Of a stretch of DNA of 64,000 nucleotides, positions 49,136 through 61,394 are shown piece by piece. Made by a program: the position numbers and the translations under genes. The notes beneath the pieces were generated by a model. That model was not told where the DNA came from and made no database searches. It was given only the letters and a program-made list of their open reading frames with translations. The stretch is from Staphylococcus roterodami. Its GTDB lineage: Bacteria; Bacillota; Bacilli; Staphylococcales; Staphylococcaceae. The first letter of the stretch is position 1. Each line of letters starts with the position of its first letter. The DNA lies in NCBI GenBank assembly GCA_022493055.1, contig CP092781.1:868001-932000 (forward strand), in the 5' to 3' direction.

Positions 49136-49288
49136 ATGAAATCTAAAAGTAAACAGCCACCTAATAAATATGTAGAAGCATTTAAACCATATTTATTAAC
49201 AATATTGTACTTAGCAATATTTATTACTTTATATTTAATCTATGGCAGTGGCGATACACACAATAACTTCATTTATAATGAGTTCTAA
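49136..49288 (+). CDS. dltX: DltX, small D-alanylation membrane protein
   Basis: Fifty residues: a basic N-terminus, one membrane helix (about 18-40), and the conserved C-terminal FIYNEF motif. DltX is required for transfer of D-alanine to teichoic acids; its C-terminal Tyr/Phe motif is proposed to act as an acyl intermediate. AAGAGGTG ribosome-binding site. It is 15 bases before dltA and the first gene of the operon. Confidence 0.95.
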   Translation: MKSKSKQPPNKYVEAFKPYLLTILYLAIFITLYLIYGSGDTHNNFIYNEF

Positions 49289-49303
49289 TGAGGGAGACTT
49301 AAT

Positions 49304-50757
49304 ATGACAGATATTATTAATAAACTGCAGTCATTTACGGATGCAAATCCTGAAAGCATTGCAGTAAGACACACAACGGATGAATTAACTTATCAACAGT
49401 TAATGGATGAGTCTAGTAAATTAGCACATCGATTACAAGGTAGTAAGAAGCCGATGATTTTATTCGGTCACATGTCACCATATATGATTGTTGGGATGAT
49501 TGGTGCTATTAAAGCAGGATGTGGTTATGTACCAGTTGATACATCAATTCCTGAAGACCGTATTAAAATGATTATTGAAAAGGTACAACCTGAATTCGTA
49601 TTTAATACAACAGATGAATCATTCGATAGCGTAGTAGGTGAAGTATTTACAATAGAAGATATTAAAACATCACAAGACCCAGTAATTTTTGATAGCCAAA
49701 TTAAAGATAACGATACTGTATATACTATCTTTACGTCCGGTTCAACTGGTGAACCAAAAGGCGTTCAAATTGAATATGCAAGTTTAGTTCAATTTACTGA
49801 CTGGATGTTAGAACTTAATAAATCTGGTAATGAACAACAATGGCTAAACCAAGCGCCATTTTCATTTGATTTATCTGTAATGGCTATTTATCCATGTTTA
49901 GCTTCTGGAGGTACATTAAACCTTGTAGATAAAAACATGATTAATAAACCTAAATTATTAAATGAAATGTTGTCTGCAACACCGATTAATATATGGGTTT
50001 CAACACCATCATTTATGGAAATGTGCTTATTGTTACCTACACTTAATGAAGAACAGTATGGAAGTTTAAATGAATTCTTCTTCTGTGGCGAAATTTTACC
50101 TCACAGAGCTGCAAAAGCGTTAGTAAGTCGTTTCCCAAGTGCTACGATTTACAACACTTATGGTCCAACTGAAGCAACAGTTGCAGTGACAAGTATTCAA
50201 ATTACACAAGAAGTTTTAGACCAATATCCGACATTACCAGTAGGGGTAGAACGTCCGGGTGCAAGATTATCTACAACTGATGAAGGTGAACTTGTTATTG
50301 AAGGTCAAAGCGTAAGTTTAGGTTACTTAAAAAATGATCAAAAAACAGCTGAAGTATTCAACTTTGATAATGGTATTCGTACATACCATACAGGTGATAA
50401 AGCTAAATTTGAAAACGGGCAATGGTTCATTCAAGGACGTATTGATTTCCAAATCAAATTAAATGGTTACAGAATGGAATTAGAAGAAATTGAAACACAA
50501 TTACGTCAATCTGAGTTTGTAAAAGAAGCAATTGTTGTACCTATATACAAAAATGATAAAGTGATTCACTTAATCGGAGCAATTGTACCAACAACTGAAG
50601 TTACTGATAACTTAGAAATGACTAAAAATATTAAACATGATTTAAAATCACGCTTACCAGAGTATATGATTCCTAGAAAATTTGAATGGATGGAACAATT
50701 ACCATTAACTTCAAATGGTAAAATTGATCGTAAGAAAATTGCAGAGGTAATCAACGG

Positions 50758-50761
<4 letters not shown>
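49304..50761 (+). CDS. dltA: D-alanine--poly(phosphoribitol/glycerol) ligase DltA
   Basis: A 485-residue adenylation enzyme. ATP-binding P-loop [12 protein letters not shown] near 148, [12 protein letters not shown] near 282, and the C-terminal catalytic Lys in [11 protein letters not shown] near 475. It activates D-alanine and loads DltC. The stop overlaps the dltB start by four bases. Confidence 0.97.
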
Positions 50762-53398
<2,637 letters not shown>

Positions 53399-53403
53399 AA
53401 TAC

Positions 53404-53462
53404 AAATAGCACATAACTCGATGATAGATTATTAATCCGTCTAGAGTGTATGTGCTATTTTT
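53404..53462 (+). terminator. dlt operon terminator
   Basis: AAATAGCACATA / TATGTGCTATTTTT with inner pairing, six bases after dltD. Confidence 0.9.
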
Positions 53463-53736
53463 ACATCTAAAAATCATCAAATCGTGAAAGTTTCTGCTGA
53501 AAATCCTGCTTTTGGGACGCCGTTAATCGGTTTCCCAGAGCACAAAAACTCTATGCGTCAACCTCCTTATTTAAAATAGAACGAAAAAGCAGAAGTATAT
53601 ACATTCTACATAATTATTAGTTAGCTCATATTTTGTAACGCAAAAAGAAAGACAGGAAATAACTGATTCTGAACAAATCGTTATTCCTGTCTTTATTGAT
53701 ATTCATAATATGTTTCTTTAAAGTGTTATCTCTATA
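53463..53736. other. dltD-nfu intergenic region with an unexplained GC-richer segment
   Basis: The segment at about 53480-53570 is more GC-rich than its surroundings. Read on the minus strand it has AAGGAGG followed by a short open stretch encoding about 22-27 residues (CSGKPINGVPKAGF) but with no ATG. It may be a small RNA, a dispersed repeat or a short peptide gene using a rare start. A nfu terminator (53648-53694) follows. Confidence 0.4.
53648..53694 (-). terminator. nfu terminator
   Basis: AAAGACAGGAAATAAC and GTTATTCCTGTCTTT pair over 15 positions; the minus strand ends in T-rich DNA. About 40 bases after the nfu stop. Confidence 0.85.
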
Positions 53737-53979
53737 TTAGAATACTTGTTCTACTTCAATTACTCCAGGCACTTCTTCGTGTAATGCGCGTTCAATTCCA
53801 GCTTTAAGTGTAATAGTAGAACTTGGGCATGTACCACATGCTCCATGTAATTGTAATTTAACAATACCATCTTCTACGTCAATCAATGAGCAGTCGCCAC
53901 CATCACGTAATAAAAATGGACGAAGACGTTCGATAACTTCTGCTACTTGATCAAACATTGTTGTATCTTCAGTAGGCAT
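53737..53979 (-). CDS. nfu: NifU-like Fe-S carrier Nfu
   Basis: Eighty residues, all one NifU C-terminal domain with the cluster-binding CxxC in [14 protein letters not shown] near residue 49 and the [11 protein letters not shown] start. Nfu carries Fe-S clusters from the SufBCD scaffold to target enzymes; in S. aureus it acts in parallel with SufA. AGGAGA ribosome-binding site. Divergent from the YuzD-like gene. Confidence 0.93.
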   Translation of the reverse strand: MPTEDTTMFDQVAEVIERLRPFLLRDGGDCSLIDVEDGIVKLQLHGACGTCPSSTITLKAGIERALHEEVPGVIEVEQVF

Positions 53980-54079
53980 CAGGCAAGTCTCCTTTCGAGA
54001 GATGAATTTGATAATCTTTATTAGTATATTATAATAGATAGTGAATTAAAAATCTATCAAACCAATGGGGGATAAATAA

Positions 54080-54400
54080 ATGGAGCACGTTAGTGTGGTA
54101 GTTTATGGGGCTGATGTTATATGTGCAAGTTGTGTGAATGCACCAACGTCGAAAGATATATACGATTGGTTACAACCATTACTAAAAAGAAAGTATCCTA
54201 ATATAACATTTAAATACACGTATATCGATATTAATAAAAATACCGATAATTTAACTGATCACGATTTACAATTTATTGAAAGAATAGAGCAGGATGAGCT
54301 ATTTTATCCATTAATTACAATGAACGATGAATATGTTGCGGATGGTTATATTCAAACAAAGCAAATTACAAGATTTATAGAAAGTCATTTTACAAATTAA
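54080..54400 (+). CDS. YuzD-like thioredoxin-fold protein (DUF1462)
   Basis: A 106-residue thioredoxin-fold protein with a CxxC in DVICASCVNAPT near residue 16. Matches the YuzD/DUF1462 family, conserved next to nfu in Bacillales. A role in disulfide reduction or Fe-S biogenesis is possible; no proof. GGGGGA ribosome-binding site. Confidence 0.85.
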   Translation: MEHVSVVVYGADVICASCVNAPTSKDIYDWLQPLLKRKYPNITFKYTYIDINKNTDNLTDHDLQFIERIEQDELFYPLITMNDEYVADGYIQTKQITRFIESHFTN

Positions 54401-54415
54401 TAATATACGCAAAAT

Positions 54416-54457
54416 AAAAATGCAATGTCGGAATAGAAAAGCTGACATTGCATTTTT
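54416..54457. terminator. Bidirectional terminator
   Basis: AAAAATGCAATGTC / GACATTGCATTTTT, a 14-bp perfect stem with A and T tails, between convergent genes. Confidence 0.95.
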
Positions 54458-54472
54458 AATGAATTGTATATT

Positions 54473-55537
54473 TTAACCATTATGATATTTATATAACCAA
54501 AGCACGCCAGACTTTAAGATTGAAGCAAGTCGACCTGTAACAGTACGATCCATAATGTATGCGAAGCCTTGTTTATCTCCTAATGAACCAACGATACCTT
54601 GTACTTTTAATTCTGGCATTTTATCAGGCAATGGTTCATTTTGCCATTGTTTCTTAAGAACATCGGCAATTTGATCGCCTTGTACTTCAGCTAATTGTGC
54701 GCTAGGTGCATGTGGTAAGTCTGCACAGTCACCCACAACATAAACATTTCGATATGTAGGAACTTGGTGGTATTGATTGACGATAACACGACCATTACTA
54801 TTAATATCAATTGGTAAGTTACGAACAACTTCGACAGGTTGAATACCTGCAGTCCACACAACCAAATCAATATCTTTTGGTTCATCACAATTGTAAATTT
54901 TACCCGGTTCAACTTTATTAATATTTGAATTCGGCACAACGGTTACATTATTTTTAGCAAACCATTTTGCAACGTACTTACTTAATTTTTCTGGAAAATT
55001 TCTTAAAATTCTTGGTCCACGATCATAAAGGTAAATTTCCAAATCAGAACGACTTTCTCGCAACTCACTTGCAAGTTCGATACCACTTAACCCCGCACCA
55101 ACGATACCAACTTTAGCACCTTCAGGTAACTCACTAATACTATGAAATGTATCACGAGCCTTTGATAATGTTTGAATACTATGTGTATATTCTTCAGCTC
55201 CAGGAACATTATGATATTTATCTTCACATCCTAAACCAATGATTAATTCATCATAATCGATTTTAGAATTACCAACTGAGACAATTTGAGCATCCAAATC
55301 AATGTCGTTAATTTCACCATAAACCGTGTTCACTTGTGGGTGATTAGGGAATTTCATACGAACATCTTTATCGGATTTCGTACCAGCAGCTAATGCATAA
55401 AATTCAGGTTTTAATCCGTGAAATGGCATTCTATCAACTAATGTAACTGTATAATTTTGTGGTAAAGATGATGTTAAAATACGTGACATAATACGCATAT
55501 TACCATATCCGCCGCCTAGCAAAACTAAATTTTTCAT
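54473..55537 (-). CDS. Type II NADH dehydrogenase-like flavoprotein (YumB-like)
   Basis: A 354-residue FAD/NAD oxidoreductase. FAD motif LVLLGGGYGNMRIMSR at the N-terminus, NAD motif GIVGAGLSGIELASELRE near 148, and the second FAD motif VVGDCADLPHAP near 270. It belongs to the Ndh family, but Arg/Met replace the usual small residues after the first glycine motif, so substrate or acceptor may differ from the main Ndh at 62091. Expected peripheral membrane protein. Convergent with the YuzD-like gene. Confidence 0.85.
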   Translation of the reverse strand: MKNLVLLGGGYGNMRIMSRILTSSLPQNYTVTLVDRMPFHGLKPEFYALAAGTKSDKDVRMKFPNHPQVNTVYGEINDIDLDAQIVSVGNSKIDYDELIIGLGCEDKYHNVPGAEEYTHSIQTLSKARDTFHSISELPEGAKVGIVGAGLSGIELASELRESRSDLEIYLYDRGPRILRNFPEKLSKYVAKWFAKNNVTVVPNSNINKVEPGKIYNCDEPKDIDLVVWTAGIQPVEVVRNLPIDINSNGRVIVNQYHQVPTYRNVYVVGDCADLPHAPSAQLAEVQGDQIADVLKKQWQNEPLPDKMPELKVQGIVGSLGDKQGFAYIMDRTVTGRLASILKSGVLWLYKYHNG

Positions 55538-55853
55538 AATGAAGTACCCCTTTTATATGTTAATATTTACTTTAATGTGATTAAATCAAGGAAGAAATTC
55601 ATACATAGTGCAATAACATAGTTATGAAAGCCTTTGATTTATCATCAACCCCTAAAAAAAGTAAATATGTATTTATATACTTATTATATATTTTTTTGAA
55701 AATGACTACAAATATATATTTGTACATAATCCTGTAAGCTAAGTTTAAAAATTAAAGTTAAGATGAAACAATCAAATTAATTGAGCACATCATGTTAAAT
55801 TAGGTGTAGTAAAATGCTATAATATTGAAACAAATGAAATAAGAAGGTGAAGT
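55538..55853. other. Divergent intergenic region
   Basis: No gene supported. AT-rich DNA with promoters for the flavoprotein (leftward) and the YuzB-like gene (rightward); a TATAAT-like element lies about 35 bases before the latter. Confidence 0.4.
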
Positions 55854-56090
55854 ATGAATCCGATTGTAGAATTTTGTATCTCTAACATGGCTAAAGGTGG
55901 AGATTATGTTTTTAATCAGCTTGAAAACGACCCAGATGTTGACGTGTTAGAATATGGATGTCTAACACATTGTGGTATATGTTCAGCCGGGTTGTACGCT
56001 TTAGTGAATGGTGATATTGTTGAAGGTGATTCGCCTGAAGAATTACTACAAAACATTTATGCGCATATAAAAGAAACATGGATTTTTTAA
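55854..56090 (+). CDS. YuzB family protein (DUF1450, UPF0349)
   Basis: Seventy-eight residues starting [15 protein letters not shown] and containing [20 protein letters not shown], with four conserved Cys, which marks the YuzB/UPF0349 family. The Cys arrangement suggests a thioredoxin-like ferredoxin fold or metal site. Twelve bases before sufA and in one transcript with it. Confidence 0.88.
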   Translation: MNPIVEFCISNMAKGGDYVFNQLENDPDVDVLEYGCLTHCGICSAGLYALVNGDIVEGDSPEELLQNIYAHIKETWIF

Positions 56091-56102
56091 GGAGGAATTA
56101 AC

Positions 56103-56462
56103 ATGCCAACAGTTATATTAACAGAAGCTGCTGCTTATGAAGTAAAAGATATGTTAAAAGCAAATGATATGCCAAACGGATATTTGAAGATTAAAGTTAA
56201 TGGTGGCGGTTGTACTGGATTAACATACGGTATGGGTGCTGAAGAAGCACCAGGTGAAAATGATGAAGTTTTAGAGTACTTTGGTTTAAAAGTACTTGTA
56301 GATAAGAAGGACGCTCCTGTACTAAATGGTACAACAATTGATTTTAAACAATCATTAATGGGCGGTGGCTTCCAAATCGACAATCCAAACGCAATTGCTT
56401 CTTGTGGATGTGGAAGTTCATTTAGAACAGCAAAAGTAGCGGGTAACCCAGAAAATTGCTAA
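56103..56462 (+). CDS. sufA: A-type Fe-S carrier SufA
   Basis: A 119-residue A-type carrier. Cluster ligands are the Cys in GGCTGLTYG near residue 37 and the CGCG motif ASCGCGSSFR near residues 99-101. It ferries clusters from SufBCD to apo-proteins such as aconitase. AAGGAGG ribosome-binding site. Confidence 0.93.
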   Translation: MPTVILTEAAAYEVKDMLKANDMPNGYLKIKVNGGGCTGLTYGMGAEEAPGENDEVLEYFGLKVLVDKKDAPVLNGTTIDFKQSLMGGGFQIDNPNAIASCGCGSSFRTAKVAGNPENC

Positions 56463-56573
56463 TTATTAAGACAAGCGATATACATCATGTACTTACAAAG
56501 GATATCATACATGAATATAAACGATAGTTTGGGACATATATATTAAAAAGCCCATTTCTATTAATTGTAATGT

Positions 56574-56623
56574 GCACCACAAAAGTTAGATATAATATCT
56601 GACTTTATGTGGTGCGTTTTTTT
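56574..56623 (+). terminator. Hairpin after sufA, possibly an old IS end
   Basis: GCACCACA / TGTGGTGC with an inner AAAGTTAGATAT/ATATCTGACTTT pairing and a seven-base T-run. It can end sufA transcription. The CACCACAAAAGTTAGAT sequence followed by an ATGGG frame also resembles the left end of an IS3/IS150-type element, of which nothing else is clear. Confidence 0.65.
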
Positions 56624-56727
56624 ATGGGAAAATGTAAATTAAGCATTAATAATAATGTAGAATCTGTTTTTGAATTTACGAAGTCAGTTTTAGGTATCTA
56701 TTGAATGTCAGTTCGAGAGATAAATAA

Positions 56728-56885
56728 AGTTAAACGAAAACTTGGAGTTATAATAATAAGATTTAATATAATAAAATAGTAGCTCAAAGAGCTATACATA
56801 ATAAAATAGATCTAAAAAAGCTAATTTCTATCAAGTAATTAATAGAAATTAGTTTTTTTATTGACTAAGAACTTAATGTTGTAGA
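56728..56885 (+). pseudogene. Decayed IS1182-family transposase 3' end
   Basis: This stretch aligns with the C-terminal half of the remnant at 10318-10500: the same order of AAATTAAACG-type, GTAGCTCAAAGAGCT, TTTCTATCAAGTAATTAATA and ACTAAGAACTTA words, but with several stop codons and frameshifts. No functional gene remains. Confidence 0.65.
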
Positions 56886-57386
56886 GTCATAATCTATTTT
56901 TATGTTCATAATATATGATTATTTAGAGTTTAATTTTAAATTATTTTTAATTCATATTTTTTTACATAGAAGAACGTTGATAATGATTATCAATTAAGGT
57001 ATCATTGGATTGTAAGATTTTAAAAATAATAACAAATGACACTTGGTGAATATTTTAGTGAAAAAATGTTTGATAGATAACTATACTTAATTTGATAAAT
57101 CTACTATTTTATTTCGTTCATAAGGAAGAAGATAAATATGGTTCATATGAAATATAGTTAGTACTAAAATTTTAGAAAAAAACTATATTCTTGGTAAAAC
57201 CATTGAATAAAGAATTTAATTTTTAAAAAGAAATGGTCATGTATTTTTGTGGTTAGAATTTACTTTTTGAACAGAAATATAATAACATCGTAGAATTTAT
57301 ATTCATTTAGTAAATGATATGAAATGGAAATGTGAAACAATACATATTCTTAAAGGAGTAACAGTTTCATATACTTATCAAATAAC
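56886..57386. other. Long upstream region of the ABC transporter pair
   Basis: About 500 bases without a supported gene. It contains a perfect Fur box (56977-56993) and otherwise AT-rich DNA with no open frame. The 390-base distance from Fur box to gene suggests a deleted gene or a long leader. Confidence 0.6.
56977..56993. promoter_or_regulatory. Fur box
   Basis: TTGATAATGATTATCAA is a perfect palindrome and matches the Fur consensus GATAATGATTATC. It implies repression by iron-loaded Fur of a transcript leading into the ABC pair. Confidence 0.85.
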
Positions 57387-59216
57387 ATGAAAGGAGAAAG
57401 TGTAATTTATCAACTAAGTTACATACTAGAGACTATGAAGAATAAAAATCTAATTAAACTTACAAAAATTATGGGAAATTATGTTTATCTATTTTATGCT
57501 TCTATCGTAATATCAATCGCTTCAAGTGTGCTAAGTCTTGGCGCTTACATGAAAGTGTATTATGTGGTGAAGGAAATGTTGACTACAAAAAATGGATTAA
57601 CAAAGTTAGTTTTTGACAAAATGACGAGGTATGGTTGGAATGCAGTATTATATGTTTCTGTAGCTTTTGCGTTATATGGTTTAGCACTTTTATTGTCACA
57701 TATAGTTGCTTTTAACACGGTAGCGAAGTATAGAATTCAACTTATTTATCACATGAAAGCATTACCTTTAGGTTATTTTCAAAAGCATCAAACTGGTAAA
57801 TTGAGAAAACTTGTAGAAAAAAATACAGAAGAAGTTGAACATTACATCGCTCATCAAGTGCCTGATATGGCACAGGCGCTTACGACGCCTATTGCATTTT
57901 TAGTTCTAATATTTATATTTGATTGGAGATTGTCACTTATTTGCCTCATACCGGTAATCATCGGATTTATGTTGTTACGTTTTATGATGGGGGGAGAGAG
58001 TGAAAAATTCTTAGAACAATATCAAGCGGCATCTACTAGTATGGGTAATGATGTTGTGGAATATGTTCGAGGTATTTCGGTTATTAAAGTATTTGGACAA
58101 ACGGTATTTTCATTTAAAGTCTTTAACAAGGCTATCGAGAATTATCGAGATTTTACTATAAAATACGCACTTTCAATGAAAAATGCGATGAGTGGTTATA
58201 TTGTTTGTGTTTATGGGATATTTGCATTCTTAATTCCAGCTGCAATTATCTTCTTTAATTATAAAGACAATCAAGTTGATATGTTATTAAGTTATATATT
58301 CTTTGCAATATTCACACCTTTAGTCGCATTTATGTTAATGAGAATTATGGAAAGTTCATATAAAGCGATGATAATTTTTAATGCAATGGATAATTTAGAA
58401 TCAACTATCTATAAAGCTCAACCTTTAGATACATGTAATAGCCTGAAAATATATGAAAACTACGATGTAAAATTTGAGAATGTAACATTTACCTATGAAA
58501 GTATGACTAATCCTGCCATTCGTGAATTAACATTTAAAAGTCCTTCGAACTCTGTTACGGCTATAGTTGGTCCCTCTGGAAGTGGAAAATCAACAATTTT
58601 TAATTTGATTACACGATTTTATGATATAGACAAAGGGAATTTAACCATTGGTGGTATAGATGTACGTGATTTAGAATATGATGATTTAATGTCAAATATT
58701 AGTTATGTATTTCAAGAAACAAAATTATTTAAGATGAGTTTACTTGAAAATATTAGATTTTATAGACCTGATGCAAGTATTGAAGAGGTAGAACGTGCAG
58801 TAGACCAAGCACAGTGTCGTGAAATTGTAAACAAAATGCCTCAAGGTTTAGAGACAGTATTTGGAACGAAAGGTGTATATCTTTCAGGTGGAGAAATACA
58901 ACGAATTGCAATTGCTCGCGCAATACTAAAAAATGCTCCAATTGTATTATTAGATGAAGCTACAGCTTTTAGTGATGCAGAAAATGAATATAAAATCCAA
59001 AAAGCATTAAATTCAGTAATGAAAGATAAGACGGTATTAATGATTGCGCATCGATTATCTACAATTACTCATGCGGATCAAATATTAGTAATGGATGCTG
59101 GGTCTCTTGTAGAAAGAGGGAAACATGATGAGCTGATTGCGCTAGATGGCATCTATGCTAAGATGTATCAAAATTATCAAGAAAGTGTGAGCTGGAAGAT
59201 AGGAGTGACAGAATGA
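57387..59216 (+). CDS. Half ABC transporter, exporter fold, first of a pair
   Basis: About 609 residues: an N-terminal domain with six helices (to about 335) and an ABC ATPase. Walker A GPSGSGKST near 396, signature YLSGGEIQR, Walker B VLLDEATAF followed by SDAENE. The ATAF-x-D-x-ENE form and the GNDVVEYVRGISVIKVFG segment recall the IrtA/IrtB and YbtP/YbtQ siderophore group, in which exporter-fold proteins import ferric siderophores. With the Fur box upstream, an iron role is likely. Start is uncertain: AAAGGAG lies inside the frame after ATG 57387; ATG 57435 is an alternative. Stop overlaps the next gene by four bases. Confidence 0.8.
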   Translation: MKGESVIYQLSYILETMKNKNLIKLTKIMGNYVYLFYASIVISIASSVLSLGAYMKVYYVVKEMLTTKNGLTKLVFDKMTRYGWNAVLYVSVAFALYGLALLLSHIVAFNTVAKYRIQLIYHMKALPLGYFQKHQTGKLRKLVEKNTEEVEHYIAHQVPDMAQALTTPIAFLVLIFIFDWRLSLICLIPVIIGFMLLRFMMGGESEKFLEQYQAASTSMGNDVVEYVRGISVIKVFGQTVFSFKVFNKAIENYRDFTIKYALSMKNAMSGYIVCVYGIFAFLIPAAIIFFNYKDNQVDMLLSYIFFAIFTPLVAFMLMRIMESSYKAMIIFNAMDNLESTIYKAQPLDTCNSLKIYENYDVKFENVTFTYESMTNPAIRELTFKSPSNSVTAIVGPSGSGKSTIFNLITRFYDIDKGNLTIGGIDVRDLEYDDLMSNISYVFQETKLFKMSLLENIRFYRPDASIEEVERAVDQAQCREIVNKMPQGLETVFGTKGVYLSGGEIQRIAIARAILKNAPIVLLDEATAFSDAENEYKIQKALNSVMKDKTVLMIAHRLSTITHADQILVMDAGSLVERGKHDELIALDGIYAKMYQNYQESVSWKIGVTE

Positions 59217-60955
59217 TTATTCAGCAATTATTTTCATTAACTCAACAAGGTAAGAAAGATTTATATAAAACGACGTTTTTAACAACATTACATCAAGTCT
59301 CAGTTGTGTTTCCTATTATTTTGTTAGTCATGTTGGCTGAGGATATGATTAAACACATTCAAGAGTCACAGGAAGAACCTATTTTACTTTGGGGGTACTT
59401 GATTGCTTGTATTATCCTATTAGTCATAATCTTTGGCATTTATTTAGTAACGTACAAGCAAATGTATATTAATTCTGGGACAGAATCAGCGAAAATGCGT
59501 TTGAGAATGGCCGAGAAGTTTCGGAAATTGCCACTTTCATATCTAGGAGAAAAAGATTTAAGTGATTTTACAAGTACTCTGATGGATGATGTTTCTGTTA
59601 TAGAGAAACAGTTAACGAGTGATTTTGCAAACTTAGTATCCAGTATTCTTTCTAGTGTCTTTATTACAGTGATATTGGCATTTTATAATTGGCAGATGGC
59701 TTTAGCACTCTTTCTATGTATGCCTATTTCATTACTTTTTATTATACTTTCGAAATTTGTTACAACACCGACTAATAGGAAAAATAGGCAACTTAAACTA
59801 AATATATCTGAAGATTTGCAAGAATTCTTTGAGAATATTAAAGTGATTAAATCTTCTAGTCAAAAAGAACAATATATTCAAAAATTAATACATACAATTA
59901 AATCTGTAATTCCATGGGCAATTTTATATGAAGTCTTAGTAGGAATCTTTATCTCTATCTCTTATAACATTTTAAGAATTGGTTTAGGTATCGTTGTACT
60001 ACTTGGAACTTATCTTTTAGAACAACAGCAGTTAACAGTACTTGGGTTTATACTATTTATCTTTGTAGCAGTACGTATTTATGATCCATTAACGAATTCA
60101 TTATACAAAATAGGTGAATTTATTTATTCACTTGTAAGTGCAAATCGTATTAAAAATATCTTTAAGATTGAAGAACAAGGTGGTTCTTCAAATATTGAAT
60201 TAACACAATTTGATATCGAGTTCCGAAATGTTGCTTTTGGTTATAACGATGAAGAAGTTATACATGATGTTTCTTTTACTGCAAAGCAAGGTGAAATCAC
60301 AGCTTTAGTAGGTCCATCTGGTTGTGGTAAGAGTACATTGGCCAAATTGTCAGCGCGCTTTTGGGATATCCATAGCGGAGAAATTTTGATTGATGGTCAT
60401 AATATTAATGAAATTCATCCAGAAAAATTATTGTCTTATTACTCCATTGTATTTCAAGATGTCATTCTTTTTAATGATACAGTATTTAATAACATAAAGA
60501 TTGGTAATAGTAATGCAACGGATGAAGAAGTTTATCAAGCTGCTGCAATGGCAAACTGTACGACCTTTATTAAACAGTTACCAGAAGGCTTTGACACAGT
60601 TATTGGTGAGAATGGACAAACTCTTTCTGGAGGTGAACGTCAACGTTTATCTATTGCTAGAGCTTTCTTAAAGCAAGCACCAATCGTGTTGCTAGATGAA
60701 GCGACTGCATCACTTGATCCTGAAAATGAAATTTTGATTCAAAATGCCATTAGCGAGTTAATTAAAAATAAAACGGTCATAGTAATTGCACACCGTCTTA
60801 AAACGATTGAACATTGTGATCAAATCGTAGTACTTAAAGAAGGGAAAATAGAAGAAAAAGGTAAACATGAGCAACTGATGGCAAATAAGCATTTATATCA
60901 TCATCTTGTATCACTTCAACGTAAAAGTGGTGATTGGCAAGTAAATGAAGTATAA
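59213..60955 (+). CDS. Half ABC transporter, exporter fold, second of a pair
   Basis: A 580-residue half transporter with six helices (to about 310) and a complete ATPase: Walker A GPSGCGKST near 368, Q-loop VFQDVILF, signature TLSGGERQR, Walker B VLLDEATASLDPENE, and H-loop IAHRLKT. It overlaps the first gene by ATGA, so the two form an obligate heterodimer. The pair lacks a substrate-binding lipoprotein or permease partner. GGAGTG precedes the start. Inserted between sufA and ndh, which I recall as near neighbours in standard S. aureus genomes. Confidence 0.85.
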   Translation: MIIQQLFSLTQQGKKDLYKTTFLTTLHQVSVVFPIILLVMLAEDMIKHIQESQEEPILLWGYLIACIILLVIIFGIYLVTYKQMYINSGTESAKMRLRMAEKFRKLPLSYLGEKDLSDFTSTLMDDVSVIEKQLTSDFANLVSSILSSVFITVILAFYNWQMALALFLCMPISLLFIILSKFVTTPTNRKNRQLKLNISEDLQEFFENIKVIKSSSQKEQYIQKLIHTIKSVIPWAILYEVLVGIFISISYNILRIGLGIVVLLGTYLLEQQQLTVLGFILFIFVAVRIYDPLTNSLYKIGEFIYSLVSANRIKNIFKIEEQGGSSNIELTQFDIEFRNVAFGYNDEEVIHDVSFTAKQGEITALVGPSGCGKSTLAKLSARFWDIHSGEILIDGHNINEIHPEKLLSYYSIVFQDVILFNDTVFNNIKIGNSNATDEEVYQAAAMANCTTFIKQLPEGFDTVIGENGQTLSGGERQRLSIARAFLKQAPIVLLDEATASLDPENEILIQNAISELIKNKTVIVIAHRLKTIEHCDQIVVLKEGKIEEKGKHEQLMANKHLYHHLVSLQRKSGDWQVNEV

Positions 60956-60983
60956 ACATTAGATTAATTAATTTTAAGATAAT

Positions 60984-61024
60984 AAACCTGAGTTAATAAA
61001 ATTACAAATCTTAAAGGCAGGTTT
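60984..61024 (+). terminator. Hairpin after the ABC pair
   Basis: AAACCTG / CAGGTTT around an AT-rich loop, followed by a T-poor tail; a moderate terminator 28 bases after the second ABC gene. Confidence 0.6.
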
Positions 61025-61143
61025 GTAGTCATCTTAATTGATTTACTTCAGAATTTTCTAATACATTTAATATTATTTAAAGTAGCTCTAGTCTCCAGGA
61101 CAAATCGAAGGTTGTTTATTTCAAAACTAAATTTCTTTTAAAA

Positions 61144-61385
61144 CTATTTTTTTATTAACGAATTAATATTAGGGTTCACTCTAAAAAGATTAATAGTTTC
61201 ATATAAAGATGTTTGATCTTGAACTAGATACATCATTCTAATAGTGTCATGAAGTAATTTCTTTATTTTACGATTATAAAATAAAGATTGATTGTATGCA
61301 TACAAGAAGGGTTTCAACAACTTCAGTAACATATCACGTAATATCATTTTGAGGTATTCTGACAGGAGTTTCTATTGGTAGTGTA
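61144..61385 (-). pseudogene. Decayed IS1182-family transposase 5' part
   Basis: On the minus strand the words TLPIETPVRIPQND and then, after a frame change, FLYAYNQSLFYNRKIKKLLH and TIRMMYLVQDQT match the N-terminal 90 residues of IS1182-type transposases. Stops (including the TGA corresponding to the Arg/Ala region) and frameshifts break it, and everything beyond FRVNPNINSLIKK is missing. The 67-aa open frame here is part of this relic, not a gene. It abuts STAR copy B. Confidence 0.75.
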
Positions 61386-61394
61386 AGTTTGGCA

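Noticed and set aside
61144..61347. 67-codon minus-strand frame as a real gene
   Set aside because: Its sequence matches an internal part of IS1182-type transposases and is flanked by stops and frameshifts of the same relic.
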